Below, in pieces: positions 1 to 7,612 of a stretch of DNA of 64,000 nt. The position numbers and the translations under genes are program-made. The notes beneath the pieces were generated by a model that was not told the origin of the DNA, made no database searches, and saw nothing but the letters and a program-made list of their open reading frames with translations. This DNA comes from Hellea sp039977295 (GTDB lineage Bacteria; Pseudomonadota; Alphaproteobacteria; Caulobacterales; Maricaulaceae), in the NCBI GenBank assembly GCA_039977295.1, contig JBDWDN010000003.1, positions 310,001 through 374,000 on the forward strand, read 5' to 3'. The stretch's first letter is position 1. Each line of letters opens with the position of its first letter.

Positions 1-1
1 T

Positions 2-547
2 CAATCGATTAATTATGCATTGGAGATGGCTGACGTAGATATTTTAGTTGGCAGATTAACTTTTCAGTTAGGCAATGAACAAGACGCTAGCGCGCGTTTC
101 TATAGCGCTTTCCGTAGGTTAGACCCATATATTAGAAATCTTTCTTTGCCGAAAAACAACACGTTAAGCGCTAAAGAAAAACGGCAAATTAAGGAGAAGT
201 ATGCTGATGTTTTATCTTGGATAGCGACTATCCAAGAGGCGAATAAATCATATGAAGAGGCGAAGGAAACTATATCACGTTACAGATCTATTTATGACGA
301 CCTTTCGAAAAACGAGGACGGATTAACGGTAAATGCATTACCGCGTTTCAATGTTCTTGAAGCAGACTACGCGGCATCGCGTATTTGGTATAACATGGGA
401 AAGACGAACGAAACCGTTGAAATTCTCCATGAAATCTTACCTCAGGTACAATGTTTCACAGAGATGGACCAGAGCAATGAAACATGGCGGTCTCTGGATA
501 AAAAAGTAAAAAATACAGTTTCAAGAATACAAAATTTAAAAGAGTAA
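2..547 (+). CDS. TPR-like hypothetical protein, 5' truncated by window edge
   Basis: The reading frame is open to the left edge: the codons before the TTG at 20 are sense codons, so the start lies outside the window and only the C-terminal ~181 residues are seen. The protein is helical and rich in charged residues and Tyr/Ala pairs (SARFYSAF, EEAKETISRY, NMGKTNETVEILHEIL), as in tetratricopeptide or solenoid repeats; no catalytic motif is visible. It lies 57 bp upstream of the first GSGSG-tail gene and shares its AT-rich composition, so it may be the first visible gene of the same accessory operon. The function is unknown. Confidence 0.55.
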   Translation, partial: QSINYALEMADVDILVGRLTFQLGNEQDASARFYSAFRRLDPYIRNLSLPKNNTLSAKEKRQIKEKYADVLSWIATIQEANKSYEEAKETISRYRSIYDDLSKNEDGLTVNALPRFNVLEADYAASRIWYNMGKTNETVEILHEILPQVQCFTEMDQSNETWRSLDKKVKNTVSRIQNLKE

Positions 548-604
548 AAACTAGATCCAAGAAATTCCAATTTATACGATAAGAAAATTAGCGAGGAAAT
601 CAAA

Positions 605-1321
605 ATGCGAAACCCTACCCCTATTTCTAACAGAACAGAGCCCGATCGTAGGGATATTAATACTGAGCCGGTACTATATGAAAATGAACGACCTAATCAC
701 ATAATTGGATTTTCTGTAGTCTTTCTTTCTGATAAAAAAATTGCTTATCAGGCGCGACGCATGTGTTTAACGGCCGGTGATGTTGTAAAAAGTAAAGTTA
801 TGGAAATGATAGGTTGGCTTCAAGACAATGGAACTGCCGATTTCAATCCGCCGCGCGATGTACTTACCTCGGAACAATTTAAGTTACTAGCAGAGACCTC
901 TAGTAGTCTCAACGACAGCCCCACAGGACAGCCGTTTCGCTGGATGAACTGTAAAGGGGAAGTAAAAGAGGAGCCCCATATCGCATTACTGGAAATAAAT
1001 AAGCCTACTTTGTTGGTCTTCACATCAAATACTAAGGCGATAAAGTATGCTGATTTTAAGAGCGATTATATAACCCCTCGACGTGATAGGTCCTCTAAAT
1101 TGGATCCGCATTGTTACGATGTTAGGTCCTGGTGCCAGGACACCGTTCTTGCTTTTTATTCTGATTTCGACCCAACAAGAGAGGAGCCTAGCGAATTTTG
1201 GTATAATTTGGTAATAAGGGCCACATATGAAAATCCGAAAGGAAAAGTAGTTCAGGAAATTATTGAAACCAATAATTATGATCCCGGAAACGGAAGTGGT
1301 TCAGGAGCTGGCTTCCCATAA
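605..1321 (+). CDS. Uncharacterised protein with DPGNGSGSGxGFP tail, copy A
   Basis: This 238-residue protein belongs to no family I recognise. A GAGGAAA ribosome binding site precedes the ATG. It has no signal peptide or membrane segment. It shares ordered blocks with the protein at 1470-2261: RPxHIxGFSxV near the N-terminus, YxAxRxxL, an EIN-PTL-VFT strand, a (A/V)F-SDFD motif, WYNL, and a terminal DPGNGSGSGAGFP tail. The alternating hydrophobic pattern suggests a beta-rich fold with an exposed flexible Gly/Ser tail. The two genes are clearly paralogues but diverged in the centre. Genes upstream and downstream encode TPR-type proteins. It could be an effector, a scaffold or a sensor, and nothing in the sequence decides between them. 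Confidence 0.7.
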   Translation: MRNPTPISNRTEPDRRDINTEPVLYENERPNHIIGFSVVFLSDKKIAYQARRMCLTAGDVVKSKVMEMIGWLQDNGTADFNPPRDVLTSEQFKLLAETSSSLNDSPTGQPFRWMNCKGEVKEEPHIALLEINKPTLLVFTSNTKAIKYADFKSDYITPRRDRSSKLDPHCYDVRSWCQDTVLAFYSDFDPTREEPSEFWYNLVIRATYENPKGKVVQEIIETNNYDPGNGSGSGAGFP

Positions 1322-1357
1322 CGTTTCATATCATTTTCTAAAAATCACGTTTCCTGC

Positions 1358-1435
1358 TATGACACCATAGCTGCAGAGCTAACTCAAACGCATAATGATC
1401 CGGTGCATCAGCCTCGGGCTGTTTTGATTACGAAA
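1358..1435 (+). pseudogene. Relic of the 5' end of the TPR/cyclase-like gene
   Basis: This stretch translates as YDTIAAELTQTHNDPV followed by HQPRAVL. It matches, in the same frame, residues near the N-terminus of the protein at 2272-3852 (YDTVVVKLTQTPNDPV followed by LQHRAVL). The nucleotide match (CCGGTGC-TCAGC-TCGGGCTGTTTTG) is strong. It lies directly after copy A of the tailed protein, just as the full gene lies directly after copy B. It is best read as what remains of a tandem duplication of a [tailed gene + TPR gene] unit. No start codon or ribosome binding site is associated with it. Confidence 0.7.
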
Positions 1436-1469
1436 ATAAAATTAACCTCAAAAATTAAAGGTGAATCTC

Positions 1470-2261
1470 ATGAGTTTTGATCCAAAGACAGCAGAAATAA
1501 AGTCCCTAAAAGATGTTAGTATGACGTTTTCGGGAATAAGACCAAGGCATATAGTTGGCTTTTCTAAAGTAGTTACAGAGGACACACCTAAGCCAGAAGT
1601 CATTTATCGTGCGCAGCGGATCATCCTTCCGCAGAATGCAACTGATAAAGATATCCGGCGTCAAGTAAAACGCGTCATCAAAAATTTGCAAAATACAAGG
1701 CTTCACCATAACAGAAAACGTAAAATCAAAAGCCAAACGCTTGATGTCGAAAACCAAAAAATTCTAAAATTTGACGCATTTAAAGCGATTTTGTCTCACG
1801 CTAGTCAACAATATGACGACAAGTATTCGGCATATGACTATAGGAGTGAATATAGAGATAAAGACCTACACTGGATTAATTCGAACGGAGATCACAATCA
1901 GGATTTTCGGAGACCATTGTTCGAAATAAATAGTCCTACTCTATTCGTTTTCACAACATCATATCCGTCCGACTGGACTCAAAGGATCGCTACTGAAAGT
2001 TATATATATCCTGACACAGGATATGATTTTGACCCGAACCTTAAAAACCCCATTTATTTAGTAAATGATAAACGTGTTATGCTAGTGTTTTCCGATTTCG
2101 ACCATGGAAACAACCCCCAACAAATGAAAGAGCATTGGTACAATTTAAGATTTACTTTTAAGTATACTGATCAAAGCGAAAAAAATGTGTATGTTATGGA
2201 AAATCCACCTCATACATTTGACCCTGGAAACGGATCTGGCTCTGGTCAAGGATTTCCATGA
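1470..2261 (+). CDS. Uncharacterised protein with DPGNGSGSGxGFP tail, copy B
   Basis: This 263-residue paralogue of the protein at 605-1321 is placed at the ATG at 1470 because AAAGGTG lies six bases upstream; a GTG at 1461 is in frame but would sit inside that site. It shares RPRHIVGFSKV, YRAQRIIL, the EINSPTLFVFT strand, MLVFSDFD, HWYNL and the tail DPGNGSGSGQGFP. The codons of the tail differ from copy A at most third positions while the residues are kept, which points to selection on the tail. It has no export signal. The stop is ten bases before the start of the TPR/cyclase-like gene, so the two are probably co-transcribed. Function unknown. Confidence 0.72.
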   Translation: MSFDPKTAEIKSLKDVSMTFSGIRPRHIVGFSKVVTEDTPKPEVIYRAQRIILPQNATDKDIRRQVKRVIKNLQNTRLHHNRKRKIKSQTLDVENQKILKFDAFKAILSHASQQYDDKYSAYDYRSEYRDKDLHWINSNGDHNQDFRRPLFEINSPTLFVFTTSYPSDWTQRIATESYIYPDTGYDFDPNLKNPIYLVNDKRVMLVFSDFDHGNNPQQMKEHWYNLRFTFKYTDQSEKNVYVMENPPHTFDPGNGSGSGQGFP

Positions 2262-2271
2262 TGAAGCCAAT

Positions 2272-3852
2272 ATGAACGCCAATCCAAACTACGTAAATAT
2301 TTACGACACCGTCGTCGTAAAGTTAACCCAAACCCCCAACGACCCGGTGCTTCAGCATCGGGCTGTTTTGGCTTTGGCGCGGGCTGGGTCTTTGGATTTT
2401 GCTTGGGCTGAATATCGGCGTTATGGCTTGGATAAGATCGCGACGCATCAGGATGCTAAGCTGCTCGAAGATATTATGGGGCTTGGGGCGCGGCTTTTAA
2501 AAGATTTGTTTTTGACGTCTTCGGGCAAAGCGGCGCGAGATTATGCGCTGCAATCCAGCGAAAAATATGAAGCCGCTTTCAAGCTCACGGGCGGTTTTTA
2601 TTCGGGTATCAATGCGGCGACTATGGGTTTGATGGGCGGTATGGACGCCGCGATGATAGCGTCTCGCGCCCAGAACATAATGCGGCAATTACCGCCTCTG
2701 ACCGAGCTTGATAAAGAGACGCTTTATTTTATTGAAGCGACCCGCGCGGAAGCTCTGCTTTTATTAGGCGAGACATATAAAGCCCGAAATGTGCTACGCG
2801 GCGCGATCCGCCATGATCCGCAAAATTACGCCGCTCATGCTAGTACATTGCGGCAGTTTAAAATGATTTTGGAGAAGGGCCAAAATGAGGGCCTAAATGA
2901 GGATATGGACTGGCTCTCCATTTTTGAGCCGCCTAAGCCCGCCCATTTTGCAGGGCATCTTTTCAAAATTGGGCCAGAGACAAAAGTCGGTAGCTTAAGC
3001 TCTGCCGCCCAAGACAAATTAAAAATAGATATTTCTGACGCCATTCAGCTCAACGATATTGGTTTTGGGTATGGTTCGCTGGCGGCCGGTTCGGATATCA
3101 TTATCGCTGAAGTTCTGCTCGATGAAGGCTGCGCGCTGCATATTACGCTTCCCGTTCAGCCAGAGGTGTTTCTAACCCATTCCGTTGAGCCCTTTGGGCA
3201 AGACTGGGCAGCGCGGTTTAAGCGCTGTTGGGACGCCGCGAGCTCGCGCGATGTGGTGACCCACAGCACGATGTGGCCGCAATATGAAACGGATCGGTTT
3301 TCAGGTAACATAACTATGGGTAAGGCCATATTGCAGGCGGAGCATCTTTCCGTTGATGCTTTACAGTTATTAGTTTGGGATGAACGCCAAGGCGATAAAG
3401 GGACAGCGCGTAATGCCTCGGACTGGCTTGCAGCGGGGCGGGAGCGGATTGTTGTGCCTTATCCAGGCCCGCGCCCTGAAAACATTGCGGCGCAAGCGCG
3501 GCCCAGCGTCGCGGTTCAGGCGAGCCTGTTTAATAAAACTACGGATCAAGCGCTTGTTTTCCCGGATATTTACGCGGCCGTCGAGAAAGCTTTAGAGATT
3601 CAAAAAAACAATGCTCATAGCGCGCGGATAGGGCTGCATATTGACATTCTACCGTCCAAAGATCTGGGCGAAGACTCTGCCGATACAGGGCGTGAACTGG
3701 CGGCTAATGCGGTTCCAGGCGGCGTGCTAATCTCCGAGGCGGTGGTCAGCTTTTTGCTGCTTAATCATAGCGATGAATTTTCGATGGATTATATGGGGCG
3801 ACTAGGTAGCGACGATGGCGTTAGAGCATTTGCTCTGAAACGCAAAGGTTAG
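2272..3852 (+). CDS. TPR protein with degenerate nucleotidyl-cyclase-like C-terminal domain
   Basis: The predicted product has 526 residues from the ATG at 2272 (MNANPNYVNIYD). An upstream in-frame ATG at 2185 lies inside the preceding gene and is rejected. Residues ~15-210 form an alpha-helical repeat region resembling the TPR/DUF4071 (TRAFs-binding) proteins. The last ~120 residues resemble class III nucleotidyl cyclase domains: a (R)IGLHIDI strand, GREL-A--A-PGGVLISE--V-FLL, and a closing MGRLGS-DGVRAFAL strand. The metal-binding aspartates and the NxxxR catalytic pair of active cyclases are not evident, so catalysis is doubtful. From here GC rises relative to the genes upstream. It lies tail-to-tail with the Crp-family regulator gene. 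It is probably the partner of the tailed proteins just upstream. Confidence 0.7.
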   Translation: MNANPNYVNIYDTVVVKLTQTPNDPVLQHRAVLALARAGSLDFAWAEYRRYGLDKIATHQDAKLLEDIMGLGARLLKDLFLTSSGKAARDYALQSSEKYEAAFKLTGGFYSGINAATMGLMGGMDAAMIASRAQNIMRQLPPLTELDKETLYFIEATRAEALLLLGETYKARNVLRGAIRHDPQNYAAHASTLRQFKMILEKGQNEGLNEDMDWLSIFEPPKPAHFAGHLFKIGPETKVGSLSSAAQDKLKIDISDAIQLNDIGFGYGSLAAGSDIIIAEVLLDEGCALHITLPVQPEVFLTHSVEPFGQDWAARFKRCWDAASSRDVVTHSTMWPQYETDRFSGNITMGKAILQAEHLSVDALQLLVWDERQGDKGTARNASDWLAAGRERIVVPYPGPRPENIAAQARPSVAVQASLFNKTTDQALVFPDIYAAVEKALEIQKNNAHSARIGLHIDILPSKDLGEDSADTGRELAANAVPGGVLISEAVVSFLLLNHSDEFSMDYMGRLGSDDGVRAFALKRKG

Positions 3853-3878
3853 CTCCGGAGTCTAGGTCCTCAGCCTAA

Positions 3879-4526
3879 CTACCGCACTCTTGTCTGCAGC
3901 GATTCAGGTTTGTGAATTAAAAGCGCGCCGGGTTCGCGGCTTAATATTCCGCTTTTGAGTAATTTATTTACGGTTCGCGATACGGTCTCCCGCGTAGAAT
4001 TAATATGCACGGCGAGCTCGACAAAGACGGGCGTGGGCCGGATGATTAAAGTGCCGGGATCAATACCGACGGGGCGCGAGAGCCGCAAAAGCTCCGCGCA
4101 AACGCGGCCCGGTGAAGACAACGTCACAGCTTCAACAAGGCGGTTCATCATAATGTTTAAACGCGCCGCCAAGTCGCGTGCGAGGACAGCCGAAAAACTT
4201 TTATCAGATGAGAGCAGCTCTTTAAACTTCTGTATCGGCACGAAAAGGGCTTTCACCTCAGTCTCTGCCTTAATCTCGAAATCAATAGGGGATTGGGTCA
4301 GCAGTGATATATGGCCAAAAAAATCATCGACCTCAAATTGATCCACCCAAGTCTCATCCCCGCGCTCTGTATTAATACGCGCGCTAGCACGGCCCGATAT
4401 AATAATCCCAATATGCTCCGCCGCTTCCCCTTGAAATAAAATCAGATCACCTGCCGCAATGGATCGAACGCGGCCAAAGGGCCGTAAAGCTCGCGCCCAA
4501 TCTTGATCATGTTCGCCTGAGTTCAA
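3879..4526 (-). CDS. Crp/Fnr-family transcriptional regulator
   Basis: The 215-residue protein has an N-terminal cyclic-nucleotide-binding-type beta roll (residues ~15-125, with AAGDLILFQGEAAEHIGIIISG) and a C-terminal winged helix (residues ~140-210). The recognition helix reads STRETVSRTVNKL, with the Arg-Glu-x-x-x-Arg set that in E. coli CRP contacts GTGA half-sites. The phosphate-binding cassette that holds cAMP in CRP (GE--L with a following Arg-Ser) is replaced by GHISLLTQSPIDFE, so the ligand is uncertain. No FNR-type cysteine cluster is present. A CGTGA-N6-TCACG palindrome lies upstream at 4599-4616, which suggests autoregulation and control of the divergent genes. Confidence 0.88.
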   Translation of the reverse strand: MNSGEHDQDWARALRPFGRVRSIAAGDLILFQGEAAEHIGIIISGRASARINTERGDETWVDQFEVDDFFGHISLLTQSPIDFEIKAETEVKALFVPIQKFKELLSSDKSFSAVLARDLAARLNIMMNRLVEAVTLSSPGRVCAELLRLSRPVGIDPGTLIIRPTPVFVELAVHINSTRETVSRTVNKLLKSGILSREPGALLIHKPESLQTRVR

Positions 4527-4598
4527 AGTAATTTCCCGCCTGAGTATCAGGCTCTTATGTCGGATAATTTTGAAGGCCCGTCAATTAATTTAACCTCT

Positions 4599-4616
4599 GC
4601 GTGACGGCTGTCACGC
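4599..4616. promoter_or_regulatory. CRP-like operator palindrome, copy 1
   Basis: The sequence CGTGACGGCTGTCACG has perfect GTGA-N6-TCAC half-sites in the divergent intergenic region between the Crp-family gene and the small operon at 4672-6554. It matches the site at 7475-7490 in half-sites, spacing and part of the spacer. It is a likely binding site for the regulator at 3879-4526. Confidence 0.6.
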
Positions 4617-4671
4617 TGGGCTGGTCCCAAGAATGCGATTAAGACTTCATATTATAGAGGAAGCTAAAGCC

Positions 4672-4965
4672 ATGATGAAAGATAAATTAGATAAGATTAC
4701 GGTGAACTTTGAAAGAGAGGATTCAGATGGCGTGCAAAGTAAAGTCTGGGTGATGGGTAAGGTTCTGAACTTTCGAAATGGCAAGGCTCGGCGAATGATT
4801 GCCCCTGATATTCGTTACGTAATTGAGTGGTATATGAAAGGTAATGCTGGCGATACCTTGTCTATTAGCCGAACTGCGGGAGGGGAGACCAAGAAAATTG
4901 TCGATGGATCCACTATTCCGTCCGGAAATTCATCCTGGCAAGATTACACAGTAGATGAAGTTTAG
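4672..4965 (+). CDS. Small hypothetical protein
   Basis: The product has 97 residues from the ATG at 4672, chosen because AGAGGAAG lies 8-10 bases upstream; an in-frame ATG at 4633 has no such site. It has no signal peptide or membrane segment. The sequence is strand-rich and basic (KVWVMGKVLNFRNGKARR, IRYVIEWYMKGNAGD) and I do not recognise a family. The stop is six bases before the next gene, so it is the first gene of a three-gene operon with the exported protein at 4972 and the membrane protein at 6072, downstream of the CRP-like site. Confidence 0.65.
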   Translation: MMKDKLDKITVNFEREDSDGVQSKVWVMGKVLNFRNGKARRMIAPDIRYVIEWYMKGNAGDTLSISRTAGGETKKIVDGSTIPSGNSSWQDYTVDEV

Positions 4966-4971
4966 GAGCAA

Positions 4972-6054
4972 ATGATGAAACATTCAATTTTCTTAGCGAG
5001 TCTGATGCTCACCGTTTCGTCCACAGCCTTGGCCCAACAGCCAAAAGGCTCACAAGCCGTTGAGGCAGGACAAATGGATTCGGCGTCTGGCCTTACTGGC
5101 TCGGGGTTTCAACTCAATGTTGGAAGCGATACGTCAACCATAACGGCCACTGTTGCTCGAGAGATTGACCTACATACAAAGGAAGACTTTAAAACAAGAA
5201 GTTTCTCACTATCAGCGACAGCGCCATTAGATACAGGGTCAACATCTGGCAGTTTTATTACAAATACAGGGCTTACAAATGCTGTGGGTTTGAAGGTGTC
5301 AATCTCGCAAGTATCAGGTTCAATCGGTCAATTTGGCGGTTCAGAGGATTTCAAAATTGCATTGCGAGATAAAGCCATCGCGTCTTGCAAGCGGAAAAAA
5401 GTATCTGGAATTAGTTACCAAGACAAGGATTGCGATAAGCTTGATCGGAATATCTGGATAAAAGAGCTAACCCCCGAAGAACGAGATATCTTATTTTCAT
5501 CCAAGATCGATACGCCGCTATTCTATTATGGAGCCTCTGCCGAAATTGGATATAAGGAGTTTGAATATTTATCGCCTGTCGGGTTTGCCGAGAATAGCAC
5601 AGATAAAACGCCTTACTCTATTTCTGCTTTTTGGGGCGTCGCGCCCGATAATTCCGCGCTCTATGTTGGAGCAGGCGCAAATCACAAGGTTGAATATAAG
5701 GATGCAGATGCGAAAACAATCTGTCCTATTCCAACTGAATTAACTCAACAAGAATGCAAAACCAGTGCATTTGAAGCACCAGAGAAGAATAAAGACACAA
5801 CTTTGTTTGCTTTGGCTCGTTATCAAACGGATGTTCCAATCTTCGGATCAGAAAGCTTCCCAATAGCGGTGGAATTGCGCGCTGGATATGACTTCGAGGA
5901 CAATACCTTTGGGGTTGCGGCTCCGATTTATCTTTTCACAAATGAAAAAGGACGCCTACAGGGCGGTGTAAAGTTAAGTTGGGATGATGATGATTCTGAT
6001 TTGGGCGTGGGTATTTTTGTCGGAAGTAGTTTTGATCTCTTCAGTTCAAATTAA
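4972..6054 (+). CDS. Exported hypothetical protein, possibly outer-membrane barrel
   Basis: The 360-residue product starts with a Sec signal peptide (MMKHSIFLASLMLTVSSTALA, cleavage probably after A-L-A at about residue 21). AGGAG lies close before the ATG. The mature part has many alternating strands of even spacing (LFALARYQTD, IAVELRAGYDFED, LQGGVKLSWDDD, LGVGIFVGSSFDLF) and ends in an aromatic-rich strand (F-D-L-F-S-S-N), a pattern seen in outer-membrane beta barrels. Four or more cysteines occur in two short C-x(n)-C clusters (ASCKRKK, DKDCDK, TICP, QECK). No family is recognised. It is the middle gene of the 4672-6554 operon. Confidence 0.7.
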   Translation: MMKHSIFLASLMLTVSSTALAQQPKGSQAVEAGQMDSASGLTGSGFQLNVGSDTSTITATVAREIDLHTKEDFKTRSFSLSATAPLDTGSTSGSFITNTGLTNAVGLKVSISQVSGSIGQFGGSEDFKIALRDKAIASCKRKKVSGISYQDKDCDKLDRNIWIKELTPEERDILFSSKIDTPLFYYGASAEIGYKEFEYLSPVGFAENSTDKTPYSISAFWGVAPDNSALYVGAGANHKVEYKDADAKTICPIPTELTQQECKTSAFEAPEKNKDTTLFALARYQTDVPIFGSESFPIAVELRAGYDFEDNTFGVAAPIYLFTNEKGRLQGGVKLSWDDDDSDLGVGIFVGSSFDLFSSN

Positions 6055-6071
6055 TTTAAAAGGACACTCTC

Positions 6072-6554
6072 ATGCAAAATAAAATCAGTTTCATTCTTGG
6101 CGGATCAATTGCTCTGATCTTACTTGGACTCTACGTTTTCACGCTTGGAAAAATGGGTTTCTCCGTCCTTGAACATTGTAAGGATGTAAAGCCCTGTGAA
6201 GTGGACGGATATGTGGGGCCGTCCACTTTATTTAATTATATCGCCACCACGATAGGCGGATTAATTTCTGCGTTGGTCATTGCGCATTTAGGCGCTTCAA
6301 AAGCCGGCGGTGATGGTGATGGGCTTATGCTTTTAAGATCAGGAGAGGGTAAGTTGCCTCGGCTTATGACGGTATTGACAATTATCTATTTGGTGGCCTG
6401 GATTGTGATGGGCGTGTTTTGCTTATATGTCGGCGCTTTGAACCATCCCGATATTAATCCGCATGTGACTGATTTTGGGATGATATGGTTGGGCCTCGCG
6501 GTCTCTTCGGCTTATGCCTATTTTCAAATAAATCAAAAACCATCTGATAATTAA
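6072..6554 (+). CDS. Four-TM inner-membrane hypothetical protein
   Basis: The 160-residue product has hydrophobic segments at about residues 7-27, 53-73, 99-121 and 133-150, with a short loop holding two cysteines (EHCKDVKPCEVDG) between the first two. An AAAAGGACA ribosome binding site precedes the ATG. It follows the exported protein by 17 bp, so it is the last gene of that operon. No family is recognised. The paired cysteines in the predicted periplasmic loop could form a disulfide. Confidence 0.65.
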   Translation: MQNKISFILGGSIALILLGLYVFTLGKMGFSVLEHCKDVKPCEVDGYVGPSTLFNYIATTIGGLISALVIAHLGASKAGGDGDGLMLLRSGEGKLPRLMTVLTIIYLVAWIVMGVFCLYVGALNHPDINPHVTDFGMIWLGLAVSSAYAYFQINQKPSDN

Positions 6555-6588
6555 GGCTCTATCACTTATCCATTTCCGTGATGAGGTT

Positions 6589-7425
6589 TCAGGATTGGCC
6601 TAATGTTTCCCGAATGATATGCGCATGGGCGTGGTCATAATGTATTATAGGGCGCGCGCCGACGATTACATTATGGGTCGTTAGCGACCCTCCGCCCCAG
6701 TGGTGTAGAGCATAGCCTGGTCTCGCCTCTTCTAATAAGACTCTTCCATCCGGATTATTAATATCTATGGCTGAGAGGTCGAGTTTTACTTGTGGGGCTA
6801 CGGCGCTTGCTACTGAAAGCGTTGTGCCGGCGAACCGCTTAAATATCGCGCGGTGAATATGGCCGCACATAATGTGAATGATATTATCATGCGCGCTAAT
6901 GACAGCTTTAAATCGCCTCGCCCAAGGCGCGGTTTCAGAGGTCGTAATCCAGGGAATACCAACATCCGTGGGCGGGTGATGCATAGCAATTAAGGTGGGG
7001 GTGTGGGGCGCTTTGGCCAGTTCTGCCTCCAGCCATTTTGCGCGCTTTTCACAAAAGGCGCCGCCGTGACGTCCAGGCTCGGATGAATCAATGACGATGA
7101 TGCGTAATTGGCCCTGATGAAAACTATATTGAAGAAAACCATCATTAAACTGGCTCTCGGGAAAACAAGCGGCAAAAGCTGCTCTGTCATCATGATTACC
7201 AATGGCGAAATATATAGGGAGGTCAAAATTTGAAAGCTCGGCCTTTAACGACTTATATGCGGCTGGCTCGCCTTGTTCGGCGAGATCACCGGTAACAATC
7301 AACATATCTGGCCGCTGGCTCATCTCCTTGATATCCGCGATGACTTTCCGAAACTGTTGCGTGTTTTCACAGCCCTCCGCTTTTCGGGCATCTAGATGCA
7401 GATCTGTTATTTGCGCAATTAGCAT
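6589..7425 (-). CDS. CpdA/GpdQ-like class III phosphodiesterase
   Basis: This 278-residue calcineurin-like metallophosphoesterase carries all the metal-binding blocks in order: TDLHLD near residue 8, VTGDLAEQGEP, AIGNHDDR, MHHPP and CGHIHR. This arrangement is that of the cyclic-nucleotide or glycerophosphodiester phosphodiesterase group (CpdA, GpdQ, Rv0805), in the cytoplasm with no signal peptide. The substrate cannot be told from sequence: 3',5'-cAMP is possible, and phospholipid-derived diesters are equally plausible. The gene is near a Crp-family gene and a cyclase-like protein, which favours a cyclic-nucleotide role. A CRP-like palindrome lies 50 bp upstream of its start. Confidence 0.85.
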   Translation of the reverse strand: MLIAQITDLHLDARKAEGCENTQQFRKVIADIKEMSQRPDMLIVTGDLAEQGEPAAYKSLKAELSNFDLPIYFAIGNHDDRAAFAACFPESQFNDGFLQYSFHQGQLRIIVIDSSEPGRHGGAFCEKRAKWLEAELAKAPHTPTLIAMHHPPTDVGIPWITTSETAPWARRFKAVISAHDNIIHIMCGHIHRAIFKRFAGTTLSVASAVAPQVKLDLSAIDINNPDGRVLLEEARPGYALHHWGGGSLTTHNVIVGARPIIHYDHAHAHIIRETLGQS

Positions 7426-7474
7426 TTTAAACTCTCATGTAGAGGCCAGTATGAAGCCCGAGAAAGGCGCAAGC

Positions 7475-7490
7475 CGTGACGGTGCTCACG
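7475..7490. promoter_or_regulatory. CRP-like operator palindrome, copy 2
   Basis: CGTGACGGTGCTCACG has the same GTGA-N6-TCAC half-sites and the same first spacer bases (CGG) as the site at 4599-4616. It is in the divergent region between the phosphodiesterase (minus) and the SMP-30-like gene (plus). Confidence 0.55.
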
Positions 7491-7612
7491 ATTTGAAATA
7501 TTAATATGGCCGTGGGCTTGTCAGCCGCAATATAAAGTGTTCATTTGCGCCACAGTGCAATTTGTCTTTGAAACGCATAACGCAAACACAAACTGCACTA
7601 GGGGAGAGAGAC

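Noticed and set aside
2185..2271. An earlier start for the TPR/cyclase-like gene.
   Set aside because: It lies inside the preceding tailed gene and codes for a part with no resemblance to the family.
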